Positions 42,889-49,373 of a stretch of 49,373 nucleotides of DNA are shown here, in pieces. The stretch covers positions 1-49,373 of the forward strand of contig JBAXPW010000001.1 in assembly GCA_037132015.1 (NCBI GenBank), in the 5' to 3' direction. The DNA comes from JBAXPW01 sp037132015. Its GTDB lineage: Bacteria; Patescibacteriota; Microgenomatia; UBA1406; GWC2-37-13. Every line of letters starts with the position of its first letter. The stretch's first letter is position 1. Under the pieces are notes generated by a model. That model did no database searches. It was not told the origin of the DNA and worked only from the letters and a program-made list of their open reading frames with translations. A program made the translations under genes and the position numbers.

Positions 42889-43961
42889 TATGTCAAAACA
42901 TTTTGTGCATTGAGAGGTAAAAAAAATTGGGTCTCAATATCACGTTTTGTTTTTTGACAATATGACGCCTTGTGTATTTTATCAGGATTGTTTTTCGCAA
43001 ACTGTTCAAACTCAATAGGTTTGTTACAGAGACGAAGATGATCTATAACATCATCGAGAATAAGTGTTGGGAATGCAAGAAGTTTATCAATACCAATAAG
43101 ACCAGATGCTTGAAGGACTTCATACGGGGTTCTCCCATTCATACCAATGCCTGAATGAGAGCGGGTATGGTTCCAATAATAGGAATAGTTAGAGGCCTCC
43201 TGTATGAATGTTTCTTTCGTACCCATATACTCACCACGAGGAATATAGAGTTCTTCATCATCAGTGAGATGAGATCTCTCAATGAGATTTTTACGAATAT
43301 CAAAATTGGGATTGTATGAGTAAATATATGTTTGAATGGTACTTAAAAGATCATTCCATTCATCTTCTTTCTTTTGTGATCCTGAACAAAATTCACTTCC
43401 ATTATCTATTCCCATTTTGATTACCTCATAATGAGCAACTAATGTGGCTCGTATGTACTGTATTACAAACATGAGAAATCGTTGCCCAAATTCTGCAGAT
43501 AGATTGTATGAATATGCAATAAACCTGAATCTGCTACGGGCATCTATAATGTTCCATTCATACTTTGGTATCTCTCGCCCTGATAGCAACTGGTATATTG
43601 AATCTGGCAAAGCATGTTTATCCAATATATGTTTTACATCATAGTGCATCATGCTAAAGCAACTAATTGCTCTGTAGTCGTACAAATGTCGTCTTTCTCC
43701 GTTGCTACTTCGTACATGTCGGAGTGTAAGATTATTCCGTTTATATATTCCTCTCATTTTACTCGGTGTTAGTGAATGGTATATGCTTTCTTTTTCAGGA
43801 TGTTTCCGTTTCACTAGTGTACTCATTCGTGCTACTCCTACTTTTAGTTTTGGCTCCTGAAACAAACCAACTATATATGCTTCCTGCTCCTTACTTGCTG
43901 TCCGTTTGTTGCTTTTTGGTCTTCTACTACTATTTAGAACTCCTTTGTATTTCGATGGCAT
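42861..43961 (-). CDS. DDE integrase-type transposase, main part
   Basis: This 366-residue frame holds an rve-type catalytic core. The first Asp is in MMHYDVKHILD, the second in IKMGIDNGSEFCSG, and the Glu is probably in NLIERSHLTDDEELY, followed by YYWNHTRSHSGIGMNGRTP, the typical end of IS481/IS3-like cores. It joins DNA ends during transposition. The expected N-terminal helix-turn-helix is not in this frame but in the overlapping one at 43934-44122. The frame's ATG at 43961 is internal to the family protein. The last few codons run past the apparent IS left end. Confidence 0.75.
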   Translation of the reverse strand: MPSKYKGVLNSSRRPKSNKRTASKEQEAYIVGLFQEPKLKVGVARMSTLVKRKHPEKESIYHSLTPSKMRGIYKRNNLTLRHVRSSNGERRHLYDYRAISCFSMMHYDVKHILDKHALPDSIYQLLSGREIPKYEWNIIDARSRFRFIAYSYNLSAEFGQRFLMFVIQYIRATLVAHYEVIKMGIDNGSEFCSGSQKKEDEWNDLLSTIQTYIYSYNPNFDIRKNLIERSHLTDDEELYIPRGEYMGTKETFIQEASNYSYYWNHTRSHSGIGMNGRTPYEVLQASGLIGIDKLLAFPTLILDDVIDHLRLCNKPIEFEQFAKNNPDKIHKASYCQKTKRDIETQFFLPLNAQNVLTYYPSSGRID

Positions 43962-44243
43962 CCAAATGCTTTTGCTACCTGTACTATCGGAACTCTATCT
44001 TTTCTTACTGCTCTGACAATCCGTATCTTTGTCGTTAGCTCTTCCTTTTTTATTTGCTGTTTGTACGTCATAACTTCTTTTGTTATTATTGGGTTAAAGG
44101 TAGGGAACGGTTTTTGTTTCATGGTAAAAACATATTACCGTTTTTCCCTGCCTTTTTTTTGTCGAATTTTCTCTAAAACTTCCTGCACCGGTTTTATATA
44201 CTTCTGCACATTATGTATTGTACCTTCTACACAAAAAGTTTTT
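42893..44243 (-). mobile_element. Insertion sequence with an integrase-type transposase
   Basis: The transposase gene is flanked by imperfect inverted sequences. The left end 42895-42919 begins AAAACATTTTGTGCA. The right end, the reverse complement of 44221-44242, reads AAAACTTTTTGTGTAGAAGG. They share an AAAAC-TTTTGTG-A core and AGGTA with a three-base gap. About 1.35 kb between them fits a single-gene element. Exact ends and target duplication are uncertain. The transposase is split (see its entries), so this copy is probably inactive. Confidence 0.5.
43934..44122 (-). pseudogene. Helix-turn-helix N-terminal part of the split transposase
   Basis: The 62-residue frame ends TKIRIVRAVRKDRVPIVQVA plus KAFGCHRNT, a clear helix-turn-helix of integrase-type transposases. 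It shifts out of frame just where the main frame (with KYKGVLNSSRRPKSNKR) becomes readable. The 27-base overlap contains no slippery heptamer of the kind used for programmed frameshifting. A small deletion with frame change is therefore the simpler explanation. Confidence 0.65.
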
Positions 44244-44389
44244 TTAATTTGCACATTGTTATTCTATTTGTTAAAATAACATATCAATGAAAAATAATTC
44301 AATTTTCTGCTGTTGTTGTACGTGCTAAGGAGAAACTCTTCGTTCTCCAGATAACTTCCGTCATATTATACTATTTTCCAAAACTAATC

Positions 44390-45778
44390 ATGGATACAAC
44401 AAATACATCAGCTCGCCATCACACTTCGCTAATCGTACAAAACTATATTTACAATGTTCAAACTCATCATCCCGAAATCATCCGAAATCTCACAGATTTA
44501 TATCAGTCAAATAATCTTTTTTCAGATCTCAAAACATATTCCCAACCGTGGACATATACTGATTATCAACGCAATCATGCACTCGAACAACTCGAACGAA
44601 TTTCAAAAAATTATCCTGTTCCATCAGCATTACAAGAAAAAATTACTTTTGGACTTTCCTTAGATACAACACAATTTAGTTCAGTTGATGAATTACACAG
44701 AGAGTTAGATATATTTATAAAAAATATAAAAAAACCACAAAAAAATCCTGAACAAAAAAATATAATAACCACCATTGGAAGTATTCCACTCGTACCAGTT
44801 CACCAATCAAATAGTTCAGCTATTTTTGATCCTTATCTTGATGGAAAAATAGAATCATTATCCACACTTGATGTAACATACAATCATGGTCTCAGTATTA
44901 AAGATGTGATAGCTCGACAGATGATAGAAGATGCACTTGAAAATAGAGAAATAGATGAAACAACAACCATTGTAGAAGCAACCTCAGGAAATACAGGTGC
45001 TGGATTAGCAATCATTGCTTCACTCTATGGCCTTCCACTCATACTGGTAATCCCTGATAAAATTAGTATGGAACGTATTGAACGTCTAAGAAACATGGGA
45101 GCTCATACCATCATCGCACCTACAAAAGTCAATTTTGATGATCCGAGAAGCTATTATGCAATACGAGATTACCTCGCACAAAAACAAAACTTTTGGACTC
45201 CTCAACAATACGATAATTTGTCTAATAGTAAGGCACATGAATTATACACGGGTCCTCAAATTTGGGAAGAATCAAACGGAGAAATAACAGCAGTCATCGC
45301 AACAGTAGGAACAGGGGGAACCATCTCTGGGATTGGGAAATTTCTCAAACAAAAAAATCCAAATATAAAAATAATTGGAGTTGATCCAATCGGCAGTATT
45401 TTATATCTTCTCAAAGAAGGAAAAAAACTAAAGGATGTGCAACATCTTGCACACTCCTATGACATCCAAGGATTTGGCGAAGATATTCAACCAAAAAATA
45501 TCAACTTCGATATCATTGATTCATTTATCAGAATAAGCGACGCAGAAGGATTTGCAATGACAAGATTATTACCTGCTCTTGGATTTTTACAAGGACAATC
45601 ATCAGGAGCATCGTATGTAGGAGTATTGAAAGCTATCGAACAAGGACTTTTAACAAAGACAGATAAAGCCATTGTGATTTTTCCTGATACTGCAGTTCCT
45701 TATCGCACTGATGTTTTTAATGATGAATGGATGCGCACTAAAAATTACCCTCCGATTCTGCGGGCAAGCGAAATATGA
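44390..45778 (+). CDS. Cystathionine beta-synthase/cysteine synthase-like PLP enzyme
   Basis: This 462-residue fold-type II PLP enzyme has the Schiff-base Lys 171 in YNHGLSIKDVIARQMIEDA, the phosphate-binding/substrate loop EATSGNTGAGLA at about 197-208, and TVGTGGTISGIGKFL near the cofactor. Such enzymes join serine (or O-acetylserine) with homocysteine or sulfide. The next gene encodes a gamma-lyase type enzyme, which favours cystathionine synthesis from homocysteine. Oddly, about 125 residues precede the catalytic domain with no recognised motif and no heme-binding signature, and there are no C-terminal CBS regulatory domains. TATACT lies 17 bases before the ATG. Confidence 0.88.
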   Translation: MDTTNTSARHHTSLIVQNYIYNVQTHHPEIIRNLTDLYQSNNLFSDLKTYSQPWTYTDYQRNHALEQLERISKNYPVPSALQEKITFGLSLDTTQFSSVDELHRELDIFIKNIKKPQKNPEQKNIITTIGSIPLVPVHQSNSSAIFDPYLDGKIESLSTLDVTYNHGLSIKDVIARQMIEDALENREIDETTTIVEATSGNTGAGLAIIASLYGLPLILVIPDKISMERIERLRNMGAHTIIAPTKVNFDDPRSYYAIRDYLAQKQNFWTPQQYDNLSNSKAHELYTGPQIWEESNGEITAVIATVGTGGTISGIGKFLKQKNPNIKIIGVDPIGSILYLLKEGKKLKDVQHLAHSYDIQGFGEDIQPKNINFDIIDSFIRISDAEGFAMTRLLPALGFLQGQSSGASYVGVLKAIEQGLLTKTDKAIVIFPDTAVPYRTDVFNDEWMRTKNYPPILRASEI

Positions 45779-45788
45779 AAGACAGAAC

Positions 45789-45837
45789 TCGCCCTAACCC
45801 TCTCCTTAGTAAGGAGAGGGAATCAAAGGGTGAGGTA
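45789..45837. repeat. CCCTCTCC-type palindrome, copy 1
   Basis: Inner arms CCCTCTCCTT (45798-45807) and AAGGAGAGGG (45811-45820) pair perfectly around AGT. Outer arms CTCGCCCT and AGGGTGAG add a further stem. It stands 10 bases after the stop of the PLP gene. A very similar element is at 47049-47097, and a half copy at about 26164-26175. Comparable CCCTAACCCTCTCC palindromes occur in many unrelated genomes. Confidence 0.75.
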
Positions 45838-45900
45838 AATTATAAATTATCAATAAGCTAAACAGCTATACAGCTGAATAGCTAAATCCTATTTAATCCT

Positions 45901-47037
45901 ATGAGCGGTTTTACAACAAAAACTTTACACACTGGTTACAAAAGAAACAAACACGATGGTGCAGTTATTCCACCATTACACCTTACCACAACGTTTGAGT
46001 TTGGAAACGAAGGGGGATTTGATTATTCACGCACTGTAAATCCCACTCGTATTTTACTCGAAGAAACAATATCAGCACTTGATGAGAACAAATATGGATT
46101 AGCATATTCATCAGGATCATCCGCCCTTGCAAACATAGTCGCACTTCTTAAACCAGGAGAAAACATTCTATTTTCAACCGATGCATACGGAGGAACCTAT
46201 CGCTTTATCGTGAATGTTGCAGGAAAACAGGGGATAGGGTATGAAATAGTTGATCTTACCGATCTAAAAAAAACTGAAGAAGTTCTCAAAAAAAATTCAG
46301 TAAAAATTGTATGGGTCGAAACTCCAACAAATCCATTATTAAAAGTTACTGACATAAAGGAACTTGCAACGTTAGTTCATTCATATAATGCACTGCTTGT
46401 AGTCGATAATACGTTTGCCACGCCATTTATACAACAGCCTGCCACGCTTGGAGCAGATATCGTCGCATACTCAACAACAAAATACATCAACGGACATAGT
46501 GATTCAGTAGGAGGTGCTCTCACGCTTTCTGATACCGAATTATACAAACAACTCAAATTTCTGCAAAATGCAATCGGCGCAATCCTATCACCTTTTGATT
46601 CATGGTTGACGCTTCGAGGACTCCGAACTCTTGAACTTCGTATGCTTCGACATTGTGAAAATGGAAAATATATTGCAAACTTTTTAGTCAATCATCCTAA
46701 AGTAAAACAAGTATGGTACCCAGGTCTGTTCACAGGATCTCAAGGAGCTATAGTAAAAAAACAGATGAAATTTGCAGGAGGCATGTTGTCTGTTGAATTA
46801 AAACCAGAATACGATGTACAAAAGTTTATACAAGGCCTCCACTACTTTCCATTAGCTGAAAGTTTGGGTGGAGTTGAATCACTCATAGATCATCCTGCAA
46901 CAATGACTCATGGATCAATACCAAAAATAGAACGAGAAAAAATAGGGCTAACAGATGGTCTGTTCCGCATCTCTGTAGGTATAGAAAATAAGGAAGATTT
47001 AATACAAGATTTGAAACTAGCTCTCAAAAAGGCGTAA
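45901..47037 (+). CDS. Cystathionine gamma-lyase/synthase-family PLP enzyme
   Basis: This 378-residue Cys/Met metabolism PLP enzyme has YSRTVNPTRILLE near residue 43, YSSGSSALANI, the cofactor Asp in VVDNTFATP, the Schiff-base Lys 194 in YSTTKYINGHSDSVGG and the late SLGGVESLIDHPATMTHGSI. The last motif fits gamma-lyases, which split cystathionine to cysteine, 2-oxobutyrate and ammonia. Beta-lyase or gamma-synthase activity cannot be excluded by sequence. With the previous gene it would turn homocysteine into cysteine. CCCTCTCC palindromes lie on both sides of the gene. Confidence 0.92.
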   Translation: MSGFTTKTLHTGYKRNKHDGAVIPPLHLTTTFEFGNEGGFDYSRTVNPTRILLEETISALDENKYGLAYSSGSSALANIVALLKPGENILFSTDAYGGTYRFIVNVAGKQGIGYEIVDLTDLKKTEEVLKKNSVKIVWVETPTNPLLKVTDIKELATLVHSYNALLVVDNTFATPFIQQPATLGADIVAYSTTKYINGHSDSVGGALTLSDTELYKQLKFLQNAIGAILSPFDSWLTLRGLRTLELRMLRHCENGKYIANFLVNHPKVKQVWYPGLFTGSQGAIVKKQMKFAGGMLSVELKPEYDVQKFIQGLHYFPLAESLGGVESLIDHPATMTHGSIPKIEREKIGLTDGLFRISVGIENKEDLIQDLKLALKKA

Positions 47038-47048
47038 ATTATTTTACA

Positions 47049-47097
47049 TCACCCTAACCCTCTCCCAAAAAAGGAGAGGGAATTATAGGGTGAGGTA
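47049..47097. repeat. CCCTCTCC-type palindrome, copy 2
   Basis: Outer arms TCACCCTA (47049-47056) and TAGGGTGA (47086-47093), and inner arms CCCTCTCC (47058-47065) and GGAGAGGG (47073-47080), give a two-part hairpin 11 bases after the gamma-lyase stop. It agrees with copy 1 at most positions and has the same orientation. A repeat tail with TTTAGACTTTAGACTC follows up to the next promoter. Confidence 0.75.
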
Positions 47098-47114
47098 ACT
47101 TGAAACTTTTGACT

Positions 47115-47144
47115 TTGGACTTTAGACTTTAGACTCTGTATAAT
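47115..47144 (+). promoter_or_regulatory. Promoter for the AI-2E permease gene, built on repeat words
   Basis: TTGGAC (47115-47120) and TATAAT (47139-47144) are 18 bases apart, and the ATG at 47152 is seven bases past the -10 box. The -35 box lies inside the GACTTTGGACTTTAGAC-type repeat, so the repeat appears to have supplied promoter sequence. Confidence 0.5.
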
Positions 47145-47151
47145 TATCTCC

Positions 47152-48264
47152 ATGAGTCTCAAACTAAAGCGATGGCTTAACCTCGCCCTGTACGCAACAT
47201 TTATTCTATTTTTGATATATGTATTTTATATTTCATGGTCGCAATTGACATGGTTTATTTTTGGAGCAATTCTCGCATATGCAGGATACCCATTTGTAAA
47301 AATAATTGAGCAATATCTCAAACGATATAAAGTCAATCACACCTTGGGAAAAACAATCGGGATAATGATATTTTACATCATCATAATAACATGTATTTAT
47401 CAACTTTTTACCAATCTTGGAGGAGTGATTATCACTCAAATAAATAGACTTATTTCACAACTAAGCGATACGGCTCCCACACTTGAAGGATATCTGAGAG
47501 AATCACAAAAATTCATACCAATTAAATTTAATCCTGATGAAGTGGTGCGTTTTGGATTAACAAAAATTCAAGATACCGTTGGATTAGCGTCTACATTTGC
47601 ATTTGGTACAGTGGCATCAGCCGCATCATTTGTCTTATCAATTATATTTTTACCATTCTGGATATTTTTTCTTTTATTTGAATCCGAAAGTATCATACAA
47701 ACCTGTATGAACCTCATACCCGAACGCTTCCGAACCGATATCAGAATTATAGGGCATATCACAGATTCTATTTTAAAAAAATATCTCATTGGACAGGTTC
47801 TCATCTGTAGTATTATTGGCGCTGTTACATGGATATGGTTTTCTGCTATTGGATTGCCTTATGCGCTCATACTTGGAATTGTTACTGCAATTCTCATGCT
47901 TATTCCTGTTCTAGGAGGAGTACTCGCTTGGATTTTAGCACTCTTAACAGCACTACCATCGGGAACAAATATGATGTTATTAGTCTCACTCATTACTTTT
48001 GTTATTCAGCAGATTGCAATGAGTATACTCATTCCCCGTATTCAAGGAAAAGTAGTCAATTTGCCCATTTGGCTTACCCTTCTCATTGTTGGCATTTCTA
48101 ATATTTTAGGTGGTATTATCGGTATGATTATTGGGCTTCCACTGATTGCCGTCTTGATGACAATTGTTTATTATATACATCTTAGATTATTACCAGAAAG
48201 TGAAAGTCCAACCATGATTCACGAAAAAGTAACCCGCGAACAAATAGAATTTAAACAATTTTAA
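47152..48264 (+). CDS. AI-2E-family membrane permease
   Basis: This 370-residue protein has about eight helices and the AI-2E family layout: WFIFGAILAYAGYPFVKIIE near the start, a long amphipathic middle (INRLISQLSDTAPTLEGYLR), then LPYALILGIVTAILMLIPVL and a tail TIVYYIHLRLL. Members move small molecules or sodium; only some relate to AI-2. The substrate is unknown. A leaderless promoter is likely. The synthetase-like gene follows with one base between them. Confidence 0.9.
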   Translation: MSLKLKRWLNLALYATFILFLIYVFYISWSQLTWFIFGAILAYAGYPFVKIIEQYLKRYKVNHTLGKTIGIMIFYIIIITCIYQLFTNLGGVIITQINRLISQLSDTAPTLEGYLRESQKFIPIKFNPDEVVRFGLTKIQDTVGLASTFAFGTVASAASFVLSIIFLPFWIFFLLFESESIIQTCMNLIPERFRTDIRIIGHITDSILKKYLIGQVLICSIIGAVTWIWFSAIGLPYALILGIVTAILMLIPVLGGVLAWILALLTALPSGTNMMLLVSLITFVIQQIAMSILIPRIQGKVVNLPIWLTLLIVGISNILGGIIGMIIGLPLIAVLMTIVYYIHLRLLPESESPTMIHEKVTREQIEFKQF

Positions 48265-48265
48265 T

Positions 48266-49264
48266 ATGACTATCACTACCCTAGAACATCAACTCGCACA
48301 TCATAAACAATTTCTACAAATCCTTTCACAGATTGATCTTATTCTCCAATCAATGAACTATTCAAAAATTATGACACCTCTTTTATCACCCGTTCTTATC
48401 GCAGAATCATATCTTGAAGTATATGAATCCCAATTTATTTCAATGGGAAATAAACAAAAACAGTATCTTATTCCTTCAACAGAATTATTTCTCAAACGTC
48501 TTATCGCAAAAGGAATTGGAAATTGTTATAGTCTTGAGAAAAATTTTAGAAACAGCGAACCAAATACTACACGCCACTCACCAGAATTTATGATGTTGGA
48601 AATGTATAAGGTAAATGCGGATTATATGGAAGTAGCAGAAGATGTGCTCGCTCTTTTTCAATCGCTCGCACACTTTTTATACAATAAAAATGAAATTACC
48701 TTTCATGATAAAACCATCTCATTTGATGGTTGGGAAAAAATCACCGTAACAGAAGCGTTCGATAAACATGCAGGAATAAAAAATATAGTGGATGAACATT
48801 CTCTCAGAGATCAAGCAAAAATTAAAGGATATACCACTGATGGCTTCACCTATTCTGAAATGTGGTCGCAGATCTATGCACAAGAAGTAGAGCCTCATCT
48901 CGGCACAAATGGAAAACCTACGATCATTTATGAATATCCAAAGGAACTTGGTGCAACTGCACAGATTAATACAGAAAAGGGAGTTGCAGAACGACTTGAG
49001 ATATATATTGATGGTGTAGAGATTGGTAACTGTGGTAATTCTGCACAAGAAGGAGTAGATTGGAATGATATGGAACAACGTTTTTTGAAAGAAGAGGTAC
49101 TTCGTAAAGAATTAGGAAAAGTCGACCATCCTCCTGATCGTGAATTTATCTCAATACTCAAATCTATGCCAAAAACTGCAGGAATCGCAATTGGAGTTGA
49201 GCGCCTTGTCATGATCCTCCTCAATCTTCAAAGCATTCAAGAATTACAAATTATTAGAGTTTAA
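48266..49264 (+). CDS. EpmA-like class II lysyl-tRNA synthetase paralogue
   Basis: This 332-residue protein has only the class II catalytic domain. Motif 2 is FRNSEPNTTRHSPEFMMLEM at about residues 93-112, and motif 3 is GIAIGVERLVMILLN near 310. It has no anticodon-binding domain. This is the layout of EpmA/PoxA/GenX, which attaches beta-lysine to elongation factor P, and of other LysRS or AspRS paralogues. No EF-P or EpmB gene is present in the window. The gene ends 109 bases before the window edge and looks complete. Its true target is uncertain. Confidence 0.82.
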   Translation: MTITTLEHQLAHHKQFLQILSQIDLILQSMNYSKIMTPLLSPVLIAESYLEVYESQFISMGNKQKQYLIPSTELFLKRLIAKGIGNCYSLEKNFRNSEPNTTRHSPEFMMLEMYKVNADYMEVAEDVLALFQSLAHFLYNKNEITFHDKTISFDGWEKITVTEAFDKHAGIKNIVDEHSLRDQAKIKGYTTDGFTYSEMWSQIYAQEVEPHLGTNGKPTIIYEYPKELGATAQINTEKGVAERLEIYIDGVEIGNCGNSAQEGVDWNDMEQRFLKEEVLRKELGKVDHPPDREFISILKSMPKTAGIAIGVERLVMILLNLQSIQELQIIRV

Positions 49265-49325
49265 ATTATTAATATTTTAATTTAATTGTATGACTATTCA
49301 ACCTTCAACTAATAACACTTGTCAA

Positions 49326-49345
49326 ACCGAAATGAAAATGTCATA
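49326..49345. repeat. 20-base inverted copy of the left-end repeat
   Basis: ACCGAAATGAAAATGTCATA is the exact reverse complement of 6-25. Around it are GTCAAA and CATCAAAC words. Because both copies sit within 30-50 bases of the window ends, the contig probably ends in copies of one dispersed element. The remainder of 49265-49373 holds no gene. Confidence 0.7.
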
Positions 49346-49373
49346 CATCAAACTATATCAAAACTAAATAATT

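Noticed and set aside
43766..44279. Rightward frames of 60-90 residues within the insertion sequence
   Set aside because: They are antisense shadows of the transposase. Their Cys/Tyr/Leu-rich products match no family.
1..49373. Recoded UGA (code 25 as in Gracilibacteria/Absconditabacteria)
   Set aside because: UGA ends real genes here, for example the Nramp and hydrolase genes. No conserved protein needs in-frame UGA read as glycine.

Overview
This 49.4 kb AT-rich window most likely comes from a Candidate Phyla Radiation (Patescibacteria) bacterium, probably of the Microgenomates (OP11) type. That is an inference from gene content and style, not from a marker gene. The clues are low GC, very short gene spacing, many small membrane proteins without relatives, an S23-type four-helix-bundle gene, a divergent Lgt next to a zinc-less TraR/DksA-like protein, and almost no Shine-Dalgarno sequences. 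UGA is used as a stop, so the code is standard. The window appears to be a whole contig: a 20-base sequence at positions 6-25 recurs as an exact inverted copy at 49326-49345, as if assembly stopped in a dispersed repeat at both ends.

Layout. 0.1-5.6 kb: metallo-beta-lactamase-fold protein, a decayed S23 gene inside imperfect inverted repeats, dnaB, then a leftward run of small envelope genes (lipoprotein candidate, PAP2 phosphatase, membrane-anchored methyltransferase, DUF4190 protein) and tRNA-Leu(CAA). 5.7-9.8 kb: M4 metallopeptidase and a four-CBS protein with a possible HPF-like tail. 9.8-18.8 kb: envelope and glycan genes (GT-C glycosyltransferase, FkbM and class I methyltransferases, GT4, HAD), Lgt, TraR-like protein, a KefB-type antiporter and a LytR_C-like protein. 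18.8-25 kb: DMT transporter, PfkB kinase, S-adenosylhomocysteinase, TPR protein, YebC and a membrane protein. 24.9-26.2 kb: a 1.24 kb gene-free zone between converging gene sets, holding many paired arms, a -10 box and repeated words; it is the best candidate for an undescribed element. 26.2-30.8 kb: a leftward cluster of FemAB, DegT aminotransferase, membrane-fused Mur ligase and alpha/beta hydrolase. 30.9-38.6 kb: pentapeptide protein, a giant six-LamG surface protein, an exonuclease-GIY-YIG fusion and a DsbA-like protein. 38.7-42.1 kb: Nramp, YibE/F and CobW genes, probably metal homeostasis. 42.2-44.3 kb: mobile-element debris (a REP-type transposase remnant beside a hairpin, and an insertion sequence with a split transposase). 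44.4-49.3 kb: cystathionine beta-synthase-like and gamma-lyase-like enzymes, an AI-2E family permease and an EpmA-like lysyl-tRNA synthetase paralogue.

How the genes fit together. S-adenosylhomocysteinase with the PfkB kinase would clear S-adenosylhomocysteine made by the methyltransferases encoded here (at least four). Homocysteine could then pass to cysteine through the two PLP enzymes at 44.4-47.0 kb. The Mur ligase, FemAB and DegT genes suggest a peptidoglycan or peptide-bridge branch, while the glycosyltransferase block, LamG protein, M4 peptidase, DsbA and Lgt point to surface building. Many genes have a TATAAT-like -10 box only 5-10 bases before the start codon, so leaderless transcription seems common here.
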